Positions 33,822 to 42,900 of a DNA stretch of 56,281 nt are shown piece after piece. Origin of the DNA: JBDNJM01 sp041687755 (GTDB lineage: Bacteria; Planctomycetota; UBA1135; GCA-002686595). The notes below the pieces were generated by a model. That model was given only the letters and a program-made list of their open reading frames with translations, had not been told where the DNA came from and made no database searches. Both the position numbers and the translations under genes were made by a program. The stretch covers positions 1 through 56,281 of the forward strand of contig JBDNJM010000090.1 of the NCBI GenBank assembly GCA_041687755.1. The letters are read 5' to 3'. How positions within the stretch are numbered: position 1 is the stretch's first letter; the number at the start of each line of letters is the position of its first letter.

Positions 33822-35580
33822 ATGTGGGCACAACGGGCGCTGACGAGGGTGGAGGCTCCGCTCTTGCGCGCAGCGGGCGTGAGCAAGTCTTTTGACGGAG
33901 CACCGGCCCTGGTCAAGCTGGACTTCGAGGTGCGCCCCGGTGAGGTGACCGGGCTAGTGGGTCTCGATGGAGCGGGCAAGACGAACCTGTTGCGGCTGGC
34001 GGCCGGGCTGCTGGCGCCAACCGCCGGGACGCTGACGGTCTTGGGTCTCGACAGCGTGCGCGACACGCGCGCTGCGGGCACGCGTCGGCTACATGCCGCA
34101 GCAGTTCGGGCTCTATCAGGACCTCACTGTTCAAGAGAACCTTGATCTATACGCCGACCTTTAAGGGGTTCCGAGCGAGCTGCGTGCCGGGCGGTTCCGG
34201 GAGCTGCTGCAGATGACCGACCTGGAGCGCTTTACCGAGCGCCGTGCCGAAAAACGCTCGGGCGGGATGAAGCAGAAGCTGGGCTCGGCCTGCTCGATGC
34301 TGGAGCAGCCCGAACTGTTGCTGCTGGGCGAACCGACCGTCGGCGTCGACCCGGTCTCGCGCCGGGAGCTGTGGACGATCGTCTACGACCTGCTCGAGCG
34401 GCAACGGATCGGCGTCGTGTTGGCGACCTCCTACCTCGACGAAGCGGATCGATGCTCACGGGTGATGGTCCTCGACCGCGGACGCAAGCTTGATGAGGGC
34501 ACGCCGCGTGCGTTCCACCGGACCATGCGCGGTCGAGTCTTCGCCGTGCAGCCGGCGGACACGGTCGGACCGCGCACGATCCAGGCTCGGCTGGCGAACG
34601 GTCCACGTGTTGTGGACGCGACGATCCGGTCCGGACACGTGCGCTGCGTGCTGCAACGGCCCGAAGAAGCCGACTTGGCGGCGGCCCTGCCCCCGGGCGA
34701 CACGACCTCGATAAGCCCCTTGGAGCCGAACTTCGAGGACGCGTTCAGGGCGCTCTGGCCCCGCGCGGAGCACGCCTTCGCGGTTCAGGGAGCCTCCGCG
34801 GATGCCGCTGTGGCCCAGACCGATGGGGATCCGGTCGTCTGCGTTCAGAAGCTGACCAAGCGTTTTGGCGACTTCACCGCGGTCGCGGACATCCACTTCA
34901 AAGTCCGGCGCGGCGAGGTTCTTGAGCTGTTGGGCTGTTGGGCCCCAATGGGGCCGGCAAGACGACCACCTTCCGCATGCTCTGCGGGCTAACGCGCATC
35001 AGCGACGGGTCCGTTTCGGCTGCAGCGCACGATCTGCGCCGTTCGTCGTCCCACGCACGCGCGCGCCTGGGGTACATGGCGCAGCTCTTCTCGCTTTATA
35101 GACAGTTGACCGTCGAGCAAAACCTGTGCTTCTACGGTCGGGCCTACGGCTTGGATCGCAAGCGGCTCGACCAGCGGATCGCATGGGCCTACGAGGAGTT
35201 CGGACCCGGAGCTTGGCGCGATCACGATGCCGGGCTGCTGCCGGCCGGCTACGGCCAGCGACTCGCCATGCGGACGGCCATGCTGCACGAGCCCGAGATC
35301 TTGTTCCTCGACGAACCGACCTCGGGCGCCGACCCGCTGGCGCGACGTGAGTTCTGGCTGCGGATCGGGGCCTTTGCCGAGCAGGGCGTAACGGTGATCG
35401 TGACGACGCACTCTCATGGAGGAGCCCGAGTACTGCGATCGCATGCTGATCCTCTCGCACGGCACGGATCTGGCCCACGGCACGCCGGCCGAGATCCGCG
35501 CCCTGGTGCGCAGCAAGGAACTCTCCGCCCCGACCATCGAAGACGCGTTCATCGCCTTGGCGAAGGAAGCCGAGGCGTGA
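33822..35580 (+). pseudogene. ybhF: YbhF-like tandem ABC ATPase, four lesions
   Basis: Two ABC cassettes in one chain, as in YbhF. Cassette 1 has Walker A GLDGAGKTN and Walker B LLLGEPTVGVDP; cassette 2 has GPNGAGKTT and LFLDEPTSGADP. The reading frame changes near 34080 (before VGYMPQQFGLYQD), near 34930 (just before GPNGAGKTT) and near 35412 (after VTTH, before MEEPEYCDR), and a TAA at 34162-34164 follows YADL. The last part, APTIEDAFIALAKEAEA, closes the gene at 35580, where its TGA overlaps the GTG of the permease gene. It powered a five-part efflux pump with the flanking genes. Confidence 0.87.
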
Positions 35581-36737
35581 GAGCCGCCCGCGAGTCCGGT
35601 CTGCGCGGCAGTCTGATGCGGCTGCGCGGCTTCCTGCACAAGGAGATGCTGCAGATCCTGCGCGATCCCAGCAGCATGCCGTTGGCCGTCGTGATGCCGG
35701 TGGCGCTCCTGTTCCTGTTCGGCTATGGGGTGTCGCTGAATCCGGAGCGCGTTCCAATCGCCGTGGTGTTCGACGACTCTTCACCATCCGCGCGAGACCG
35801 GTTGGCGCGCTTCGAGGGATCGCACTTCCTGGTGCCGGTGGCCGTTCGGTCGCGCGGCGTGGCCGAAGAATTGGTGCAGCGGGGACAGGCCGCAGCCATC
35901 GTGCAACTGCAAGACGACTTCGAAGGTCGCCTGCTGCGCACCGGCAGCGCTCCACTGCAGGTCTTGCTGGATGGGGTCGACTCGAACCGTGCGCAGCTGA
36001 TCCGAGGTTATGTGGCCGCCGCAGCCAACCAGTGGTCCGCCGTGCGCAGCGCTTGCGGCGAAACCAGCACCCTCGGCGGAGGTTCGGGCGGCGGCGTCCG
36101 CGTGGTTCCACGTACCTGGTACAACCCGACGGGAGAGAGCCGCAACTTCCTCGTGCCCGGTCTGATCACGCTCAGCATGACGTTGATCGGCATCGTCTTG
36201 ACGGCGCTGGTGATCGTCCGCGAGTGGGAGCGCGGCACGATGGAGGCGATCCTGGCCACGCCCCTGCGCACGCACGAGTTTTTCTTGGGCAAGATCCTGC
36301 CGTACTTCGCGCTGGGGATGCTCGGTCTGGCGATCGCGATCGTAACGGGCTTGTTCTTGTTCGGCGTGCCGCTGCGCGGGTCGTTGTTTCTGCTGATCGC
36401 CTGCAGCGCGCTGTTCCTCCTGGCCTGCCTGGGGCTCGGCCTGGCCTTCTTGGCCGCCCTGCCGTCGCAGTTCGTCGCCGCCCAGGCCTCGGTCGTGGCC
36501 TGGTTCCTCCCGGCCTTCTTCTTCTCGGGCATGCTGTTCGATCTGGAGAGCGCTCCGCTTCCGATCCGCGCCGTCAGCCACATCTTCCCGGCGCGCTACT
36601 TCGTCGAGATCAGCCACACCCTGTTCCTGGCCGGCAACATCCCCGCAGTCCTGGCTCCGGCCTCGCTCGCCCTCGCTGCGATGGCAGCCTTCTTCCTGAC
36701 CATCGCGAGGCTGAACGTCAGTGACCGGCTGGAGTAA
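35577..36737 (+). CDS. ybhS: YbhS-like ABC-2 permease, intact
   Basis: From GTG 35577 (GTGA overlap with the ATPase stop) the 386-aa product starts with RGFLHKEMLQILRDPSSMPLAV, the usual amphipathic start of ABC-2 permeases, then one membrane helix, a large exported loop (about 45-195, with VLLDGVDSNRAQLIRGYV) and five more helices with NFLVPGLITLSMTLIGIVLT and REWERGTMEAILATP. It is the one gene of the five-gene efflux set without a visible lesion. Without a working ATPase, adaptor and partner permease it should have no function, so it may simply not have been hit yet. Confidence 0.87.
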   Translation: MRAARESGLRGSLMRLRGFLHKEMLQILRDPSSMPLAVVMPVALLFLFGYGVSLNPERVPIAVVFDDSSPSARDRLARFEGSHFLVPVAVRSRGVAEELVQRGQAAAIVQLQDDFEGRLLRTGSAPLQVLLDGVDSNRAQLIRGYVAAAANQWSAVRSACGETSTLGGGSGGGVRVVPRTWYNPTGESRNFLVPGLITLSMTLIGIVLTALVIVREWERGTMEAILATPLRTHEFFLGKILPYFALGMLGLAIAIVTGLFLFGVPLRGSLFLLIACSALFLLACLGLGLAFLAALPSQFVAAQASVVAWFLPAFFFSGMLFDLESAPLPIRAVSHIFPARYFVEISHTLFLAGNIPAVLAPASLALAAMAAFFLTIARLNVSDRLE

Positions 36738-37866
36738 ACCCTACGCCTTCCTGTCCAGCCTGCGCAGGATCATTGCGCTGGTTCGCAAGGAGTTCCTGGC
36801 GCTCCTGCGGGACCCAAAGAGCCGGTTTGTGGTGATCGGCATGCCGCTGCTGCAGTTCTTCGTGTTCGCCTACGCCGCGACCTTCGACGTGACCCACGTG
36901 CGCTACGCGGTGCTGGATGAGTCGCGCACCACAGAATCGCGTGAGCTGCTGGCCCGCATCGAAGGCTCGCCCTCCTTTCGGCTGGTCGAGCGCCTCGAGT
37001 CTGCGGGTCAGATCCCGGAGCTGATCGACACGCAGCGCGCGCGCCTGCTGCTGCACGTGCGATCGGACTCCGCGGAGTGCTTGGCCGCCGGCGAACCCGC
37101 CGAGTTGCAGGTCATCGCGGATGGACGCAACTCCAACGTCAGCTCGGTGGCGACCAGCTACGTCAGCGACATCGTGGCCGCCTACCACGTGCGACGCGCG
37201 GCAGACCTAGGCCTACCGCCCCCGCCGATCGAAGTGATCGCTCGGGACTCGTTCAACTCAACCCTGCGCAGCCGCTGGACGATCGTCTCGGGGCTGGCGG
37301 CCACGATCGCGATGGTGGTCGTGATGCTGCTCTCGAGCCTCTTGGTCGCCCGCGAGCGCGAGTTCGGCACGTTCGACCAGCTGCTCGTGGCGCCCTTCCA
37401 CCAGGCCGAAATCCTGACCGGCAAGGCCGTGCCGGGGGCGTCTTTGGGCTCCTCGACGGCCTCTTGCTCTCGACTGCCGCAGTGCACTGGTTCGACGCGC
37501 CCTTCCGCGGCTCCGTACCCGCCCTGTTGGTGACCCTAGCGGCGTTCGTGCTGGCGATCGTCGGCATTGGACTCCTGATTCTCGTCCCTCGCTTCAACGA
37601 TGCAGCAGGGCCTGCTGGGCGCGTTCGGGTTCATCATGCCCGTAACCATCCTCTTGGGCTTCACGACCCCGATCGAGAACATGCCGCACTTGCTGCAGGT
37701 CGGCACCCGCGCCAATCCGCTGCGTTACGCCGTGCGCGGCTTGCGGCAAGTCTTCCTGGAGGGCGCCGACGTAGCCGCGATCCTGCCGAAGCTCTGGCCG
37801 ATGCTGGTGATCGCGGCGTTGACCCTGCCGGCGGCGGGTTGGATCTTCCGCAGAAGAACCGGCTGA
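36721..37866 (+). pseudogene. ybhR: YbhR-like ABC-2 permease, two frameshifts
   Basis: GTG 36721 lies 17 bases inside the end of ybhS. The first 240 codons are a normal ABC-2 permease (ALVRKEFLALLRDPKSRFVV, VIADGRNSNVSSVATSYV, REREFGTFDQLLVAPF). The frame shifts near 37436 (after GKAVPG) and again near 37590 (after GLLI), with the family text running on in other frames: DGLLLSTAAVHWFDAPFRGS and QQGLLGAFGFIMPVTILLGF. The end VFLEGADVAAILP...FRRRTG is in place. The half-transporter cannot be made in full. Confidence 0.87.
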
Positions 37867-38143
37867 GGCGGCGAGGTTTGGGTCCGGTGAGCCCCTGCCG
37901 GGGGTCCGTGGATCCGCTCCAAGCCCAGCTAGGTCAGCTGCCTGTGCCCTGGGCCGCCCGCGCCACCGCCCAAGCGCATGGCGCCCAAGGCACCGGGTCG
38001 GCGCCCTTGGGAACATCGATCCGGGTCAGCCGTTGGTGCAGGTACGCCTCGACGTCGGGGCCGCTGTCTAGGGCTCGCCGACCCTAGGCGGCGCGGGCGC
38101 ACGCTTGCCGGAGGGGCGGTGGGTCCAGTCGAGCAGTTCGGGC
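37867..38143. other. Gap between efflux operon and tandem repeat
   Basis: On the minus strand a short frame at about 37934-38087 reads DVEAYLHQRLTRIDVP and GADPVPWAPCAWAVARA before a stop. It may be the tail of a lost gene, but I cannot name it. Confidence 0.3.
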
Positions 38144-38241
38144 CAGAGCCGAAGGGGCAGAGACGAAGGGGCAGAGCCGAAGGGGCAGAGCCGAAGGGGC
38201 AGAGCCGAAGGGGCAGAGCCGAAGGGGCTGAGCCGAATCCA
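38144..38241 (+). repeat. 14-base tandem repeat, six units plus one degenerate
   Basis: The unit CAGAGCCGAAGGGG is repeated at 38144, 38158 (one change), 38172, 38186, 38200 and 38214, and then in part at 38228. The length is not a multiple of three, so it is not a protein repeat. It ends about 30 bases before the start of the next gene. Confidence 0.9.
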
Positions 38242-38269
38242 GCGGCGCGGAGAGTGCGAAGAGGATCCC

Positions 38270-39178
38270 ATGGTTACGTCCATTAGCCTTGGTGCGATTG
38301 CCGTCTTTGATCGACTTGAGCGAGCCTGGACTTCCGAAGCCACACGAGTGATGCTCTCGAGGTCGCTCCTCGTTGTCTTTCTCAGTTCGATTGCCTGGAT
38401 CGAGCTGGCCAGGCACGGTGTCGCGGACACCGTGTTCGGGCGCTCGGTGCCGACCAACCACCTCGCCGCGATCAGCTGGATCGTGACGCTGCTGTTGGTC
38501 TCGGAGGTGGTGGACCTGATCTTCGGCCTGGCGGAGTCCGTCGCGAACGCCCTGGGTAAGCAGCTCGAGATCTTCAGCCTGATCCTCCTCCGCAAGTCCC
38601 TCGACGAGCTCCCCAAACTCGGTGAGCCCGTCGTGGTCGCCGAGAACCTCGACGTGGTCACGCGCATGGGCGCCGACGCGCTAGGAGCGCTGCTCGTCTT
38701 CACGGTGACGCTCGTCTACTACAGGCTGCAGCGCCACGTGCCGATCTCGGCCGCACCGGGTGCCGTCGATCGCTTCGTCCGGACGAAGAAGCTCGTCTGC
38801 CTGGGGCTGGTCCTCGCGTTTGTCGTCACCGGCACCATCGCAGTCGCCCGCTTCACCGGCCTGGCCGTCACGCCAGAGGCCTCGGCCTCATCGGTCGACC
38901 TCGAGTTCTTCGAGGTGTTTTTCACGGCGCTGATCTTTGCCGACGTTGCGATCGTGCTCGCGTCGCTGGCAGCGACGAAGACTTACCACGTCATCTTCCG
39001 CAACTTTGCGTTCGCGACCGTGACCGTCTTTCTGCGGCTGTCGCTGGCGGCCGAGCCCTTCATGAACAGCCTGCTCGGCGCTGCCGCCGCGCTCTTCGCC
39101 CTCGCTACCGTGTGGGCGGCACGGATGGGAGTTGGGGACGAGGAGGCTTCGGAATTGCTCGAGTCAGAGGGCAGCTAG
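38270..39178 (+). CDS. Multi-pass membrane protein of unknown function
   Basis: ATG 38270 has an AGAGGA site about 8 bases upstream; longer starts would translate the tandem repeat. The 302-aa product has about six membrane helices: LLVVFLSSIAWIELA, AAISWIVTLLLVSEVVDLIF, ALGALLVFTVTLVYY, LVCLGLVLAFVVTGTIAVA, FFEVFFTALIFADVAIVLA, LLGAAAALFALATVWAA. A soluble loop at about residues 105-130 holds KSLDELPKLGEPVVVAENLD. The end is acidic (EEASELLESEGS). I recognise no family. It stands alone between the broken efflux operon and a long gap. The upstream repeat may affect its expression by changing length. Confidence 0.75.
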   Translation: MVTSISLGAIAVFDRLERAWTSEATRVMLSRSLLVVFLSSIAWIELARHGVADTVFGRSVPTNHLAAISWIVTLLLVSEVVDLIFGLAESVANALGKQLEIFSLILLRKSLDELPKLGEPVVVAENLDVVTRMGADALGALLVFTVTLVYYRLQRHVPISAAPGAVDRFVRTKKLVCLGLVLAFVVTGTIAVARFTGLAVTPEASASSVDLEFFEVFFTALIFADVAIVLASLAATKTYHVIFRNFAFATVTVFLRLSLAAEPFMNSLLGAAAALFALATVWAARMGVGDEEASELLESEGS

Positions 39179-39997
39179 GCGTTCTAGCTCGCGCAGGCCC
39201 GCGACCTGCTGCCGAACCTTTCACGGCGGGCCTGGGGCAAGCGGGACTGCCGGTGGGGGGCGTCGAATCCCCCAAGGCCCGTTCGCGACGGTGCTCAACG
39301 AACGCTGAGCCAACGCCGGAGTACGGCCGCGGCGTGCGGTCGGGGAGGTTTTCGAAAGCAGAGCCGAAGGTCCCCGCTGGGCGCGCGTAGCCTGCTCCAC
39401 CGAGCCATGTACGCCCTGCCATTTGCCCTTGCCTTCGTCTCGCTGATCTTGACCCCGCTGTTACTCAAGCGGGGCTTCAGGGTTTTGTGTGGGAATCGAG
39501 TCTGACGGGCTCGCGGGCGCACGACACGCGCAGATGGGCGCTCCCATGCCGCCTGGTTGAGCCGCCAGATCAGGCGCCCGGGGAGTCGGTGAACCGCATG
39601 CGGTCGGGTGGGTCGTTGAAGTTGATAGCGCGCGGCCGTTGGGGATGAGGCAGGGAGGGATGAGGTTGGTCAGGGGCCGAGTGGCTGTGAATAAATGGCG
39701 CTGCCTGCGCGAAGTGCCGCTTCGTTGTCCTTGGGCCTATCGCCTAACGGAATCGGGGCGCGAGAGCGCACACGGATTGCGCCAGGCGCAAGAATTAGTG
39801 CTCTCGTAGGATCATCGATCCGGAGTGGGGTGGGCGGTCCTGGGGTGTTGGTGCACGGGAGTGAGTTGTGCAGGGGCATGGGGAGCGGCTGCCCTGATGG
39901 CCTGGCTTGGCGGCTGTGGAATCGCTCCAACGCGCTCTCTACCTGGTTCGTTTGAGCGCTCGTCCATAGGAGACGCGCCGGTCGGTACCCTGCGCCC
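39179..39997. other. Gap of 0.8 kb with one possible tiny gene
   Basis: No full gene is seen. It holds a small membrane ORF (39407-39505) and a lone 12-base match (CAGAGCCGAAGG, 39359-39370) to the repeat unit at 38144. The uvrA-like promoter should be near its right end. Confidence 0.4.
39407..39505 (+). CDS. Possible 32-aa membrane peptide or MraY-like start
   Basis: MYALPFALAFVSLILTPLLL followed by KRGFRVLCGNRV and a stop. The start resembles the first helix of WecA/MraY-type sugar-phosphate transferases (LaFxxSLxLTPLxxrl), so it may be the stump of a lost glycosyltransferase gene, or a small hydrophobic peptide. Evidence is weak. Confidence 0.25.
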   Translation: MYALPFALAFVSLILTPLLLKRGFRVLCGNRV

Positions 39998-42900
39998 ATG
40001 CCCCAGGTCCTTACTCTCCGCGGCGCGCACGAGCACAATCTTCGTCGCGTCGATCTCGATCTGCCGTTGGGGCAGTGGACCTCTGTGGTGGGTCCGTCGG
40101 GGTCGGGGAAGACGTCGCTCGTCGTTGACACGATCGTGCGCGAGGGGCAGCGCAGGTTTCTCAGTGGGTTGTCCGCGCGGGCGCGGCAGTTCCACGGGAA
40201 GCTGGGACGGGCGGCGGTGGATGGGATACGAGGGCTGCCCGCGACGATCGTTGTTGGGCAGCAGACGGCGACCTCGAGCCCGCGGTCGACGGTGGGGACG
40301 CTCAGTGGGGCGCTGGATCTGCTGCGGCTGCTGTTTGCGCGCGAAGGGATCGATCCTGGGGGCGTGGAGCTCAGTCGGAGCCACTTCAGCTTCAACCACC
40401 CCCTTGGGGCCTGTGAAGCCTGTGGGGGGCTGGGGCTGGAGGATCGCGTCGCGCCGGAGAAGTTCGTGGTGGATCCGAGCCGCTCGATTCGCGGCGGGGC
40501 GCTGCGGCCCACGCTGAAGAACGGGTACACGGTGTACAGCCAGGTCACCGTCGAGGTGATGAATCAGATCTGTCGGGCGCACGGGTTTGATATTGATACG
40601 CCGTGGGAGACGCTCACGCAGGAGCAGCGCGATGTGATTCTGTTCGGCACAAAGGCGCTTAAGGTGCCTTTTGGAAAGCACAGCATCGAGTCGCGCATGC
40701 GCTGGGAGGGCATTACGGCGCGACCGCGGGAGGAGGGGTACTACCGCGGGCTCGTACCGGTCGTTCAGGAGACGCTCGAGCGGAATCGGAATCCGAACAT
40801 CCTGCGCTTCGTCGAGACGGCGGCGTGTGGGACGTGTGGGGGATCGCGGCTTGCTCGGCCCGGGCGGGAGGCGCGTGTGGGAGAGCGGTGCTTGCCGGAG
40901 TTGCTTGGCCTTCCGGTGCGGGAGCTGCGACCCGCGTTGGCGAGCCTTGCGGCATCAGCCGTTTGGGAGATGGTGCAGCCGGGCGTCGAGCTGCGGCTCG
41001 AGCGCATGGAGCGCTTGGGGTTGGCGCACCTGGCGCTGGAGCGGACCAGCGGGACGCTCTCTGGCGGCGAGGGGCAACGCCTGCGCTTGGTGTCGCAGCT
41101 CACCGCCGGGCTCGGGCGGCAGCTGATCGCGTTCGACGAGCCGACGCTCGGGCTGCATCCTTCAGAACAGGCGGGGATGCGCTCCGTGCTCGACGAGTTG
41201 CGTGAGCTCGGCAACACGCTGTTGGTGGTCGAGCACGACCCGGACATGGTGCGGCACGCCGATCACCTGGTGCGGCTCGGGCCGGGCGCGGGCACGGAGG
41301 GCGGGCTCGTCGTGGAGAGTGGACCCTTGAGTCCGAGCGATGCGCTGGAAGGGCCGCTCGGTCCGCCTCCGACACGGAAGGCGGAGCGGCGCGCTGGTCG
41401 CGGGCACCTGAGGCTGCGGGGGGCGTCGTTGCACAACCTCGACGACGCTGATCTTGACGTGCGCTTGGGTGCGTTCAATGTCGTGTGTGGGGCGTCCGGC
41501 GCGGGGAAGAGCTCGCTTGTCTTCGGCACCTTGTTGCCTGCTCTTCAGGGGGAGGGTGAGGGGCTGTACGCCGAGCTGGAGGGCGCGCCCGAGGGCGGTG
41601 TCCAGGCCGTCGACGCGCGTCCCATCGGGCGTACGCCGCGCAGCACGCCAGCCACTTGGTCGGGGCTGTTCGATCTCGTGCGCAAGCGCTTTGCGGCCGA
41701 GCCGTTGGCGCTCGAGCGCTCATGGGGTGCCGGGCGCTTCTCTTACAACAACAAGGAAGGGCGTTGCGCGACATGCGAGGGCTTGGGCTTTCGCCGCATC
41801 GGTCTGCACCTGATGGAAGACGTCGAGCTCGACTGCCCCTACTGCGGCGGCGGTCGCTACGCGCCCGAGACGCTCGAGGTGCTCCACCGCGGCCGCAGCG
41901 TGGCAGATGTCCTTGCGATGAGCGTTCGCGAGGCGCTGGCGTTCTTCGCGGAGGACGAGCCGATCCACGCACTGTGCCGCGCCATGGACGAGCTCGGACT
42001 CGGGTACCTCGGGTTGGGGCACGCTTCGAATCGCCTAAGTCGTGGAGAGGCCCAGCGCGTCAAGCTGGCGACGCTGCTCGGGACCGCCGACGCGAAAGAG
42101 AGCCTGTTGCTGCTCGACGAGCCTGATCGCGGGCTGCACCCCACCGACGTGCAGCTCTTGCTGCGCTCGATTGATGCGCTGGTGGAGGCGGGGCACACCG
42201 TGGTCGCCATCTCGCATCATCGGCACGTTTGGGCTGCGGCGGATGTGTTGATGGAGGTCGTGGACGGCAAGGTTGCAGACGACGTCGAGCCCCAGCTGCA
42301 GCCGCTCTCGGGAGTTCGCGGTGTACGTCGCGCGCAGGCGCTGCCGAGCGAGATTCGGCTCGAGGGCGTGCGGACCCACAACCTCCGCGGTCTCGACGTG
42401 TCGATTCCGCACGAACGCCTGACGGTCATTGCCGGGGTGTCGGGCAGCGGGAAGTCGTCGCTCGCTTTCGACACGCTGGCGGCGGAGGCCTGGCGGCGCT
42501 ACGCCGAAAGCCTGCCGTTCCAGGTGCGGCGTTTCGTGCGCCGTGCAGAGCGCCCCGACCTCGAACGCGCCGAGGGGCTGGGGGCCACGCTGGCTCTCCG
42601 GCAGGGACAGGCGCGCGCGGGCGAGCGCTCGACGGTGGCGACGCAAAGCGATGTGGGGCCGCTGCTGCGCCTGCTCTGGGCCAGGGCGGGACGCTTGGAC
42701 GGGCAGCCGACGGGATGGAGCGCCTCGCACTTCAGCAGCGAGCAGACCTTGGGAGCCTGTCCGGCCTGCGAAGGGCGTGCGCTGGTGGCGCGTTGTTCGT
42801 CCGAACGCCTGGTGACCCATCCCGAGCTTCCGTTTGCCGCGGGCGCGTGCAAGGGCACGCGGCCTGGCCGATTCTTCAGCGAGCCCGATGGGCAGTACGT

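Noticed and set aside
37934..38087. Minus-strand protein-like text DVEAYLHQRLTRIDVP
   Set aside because: Too short, with a stop close upstream, and no family could be named. Kept only as a note on the gap.
38144..38241. CRISPR array
   Set aside because: Units are 14 bases, head to tail with no spacers, and no cas genes are present.
38105..38269. Protein extension through the 14-base repeats upstream of 38270
   Set aside because: The repeat is not a multiple of three and would give an odd Arg/Gly/Glu leader. ATG 38270 has its own ribosome site.
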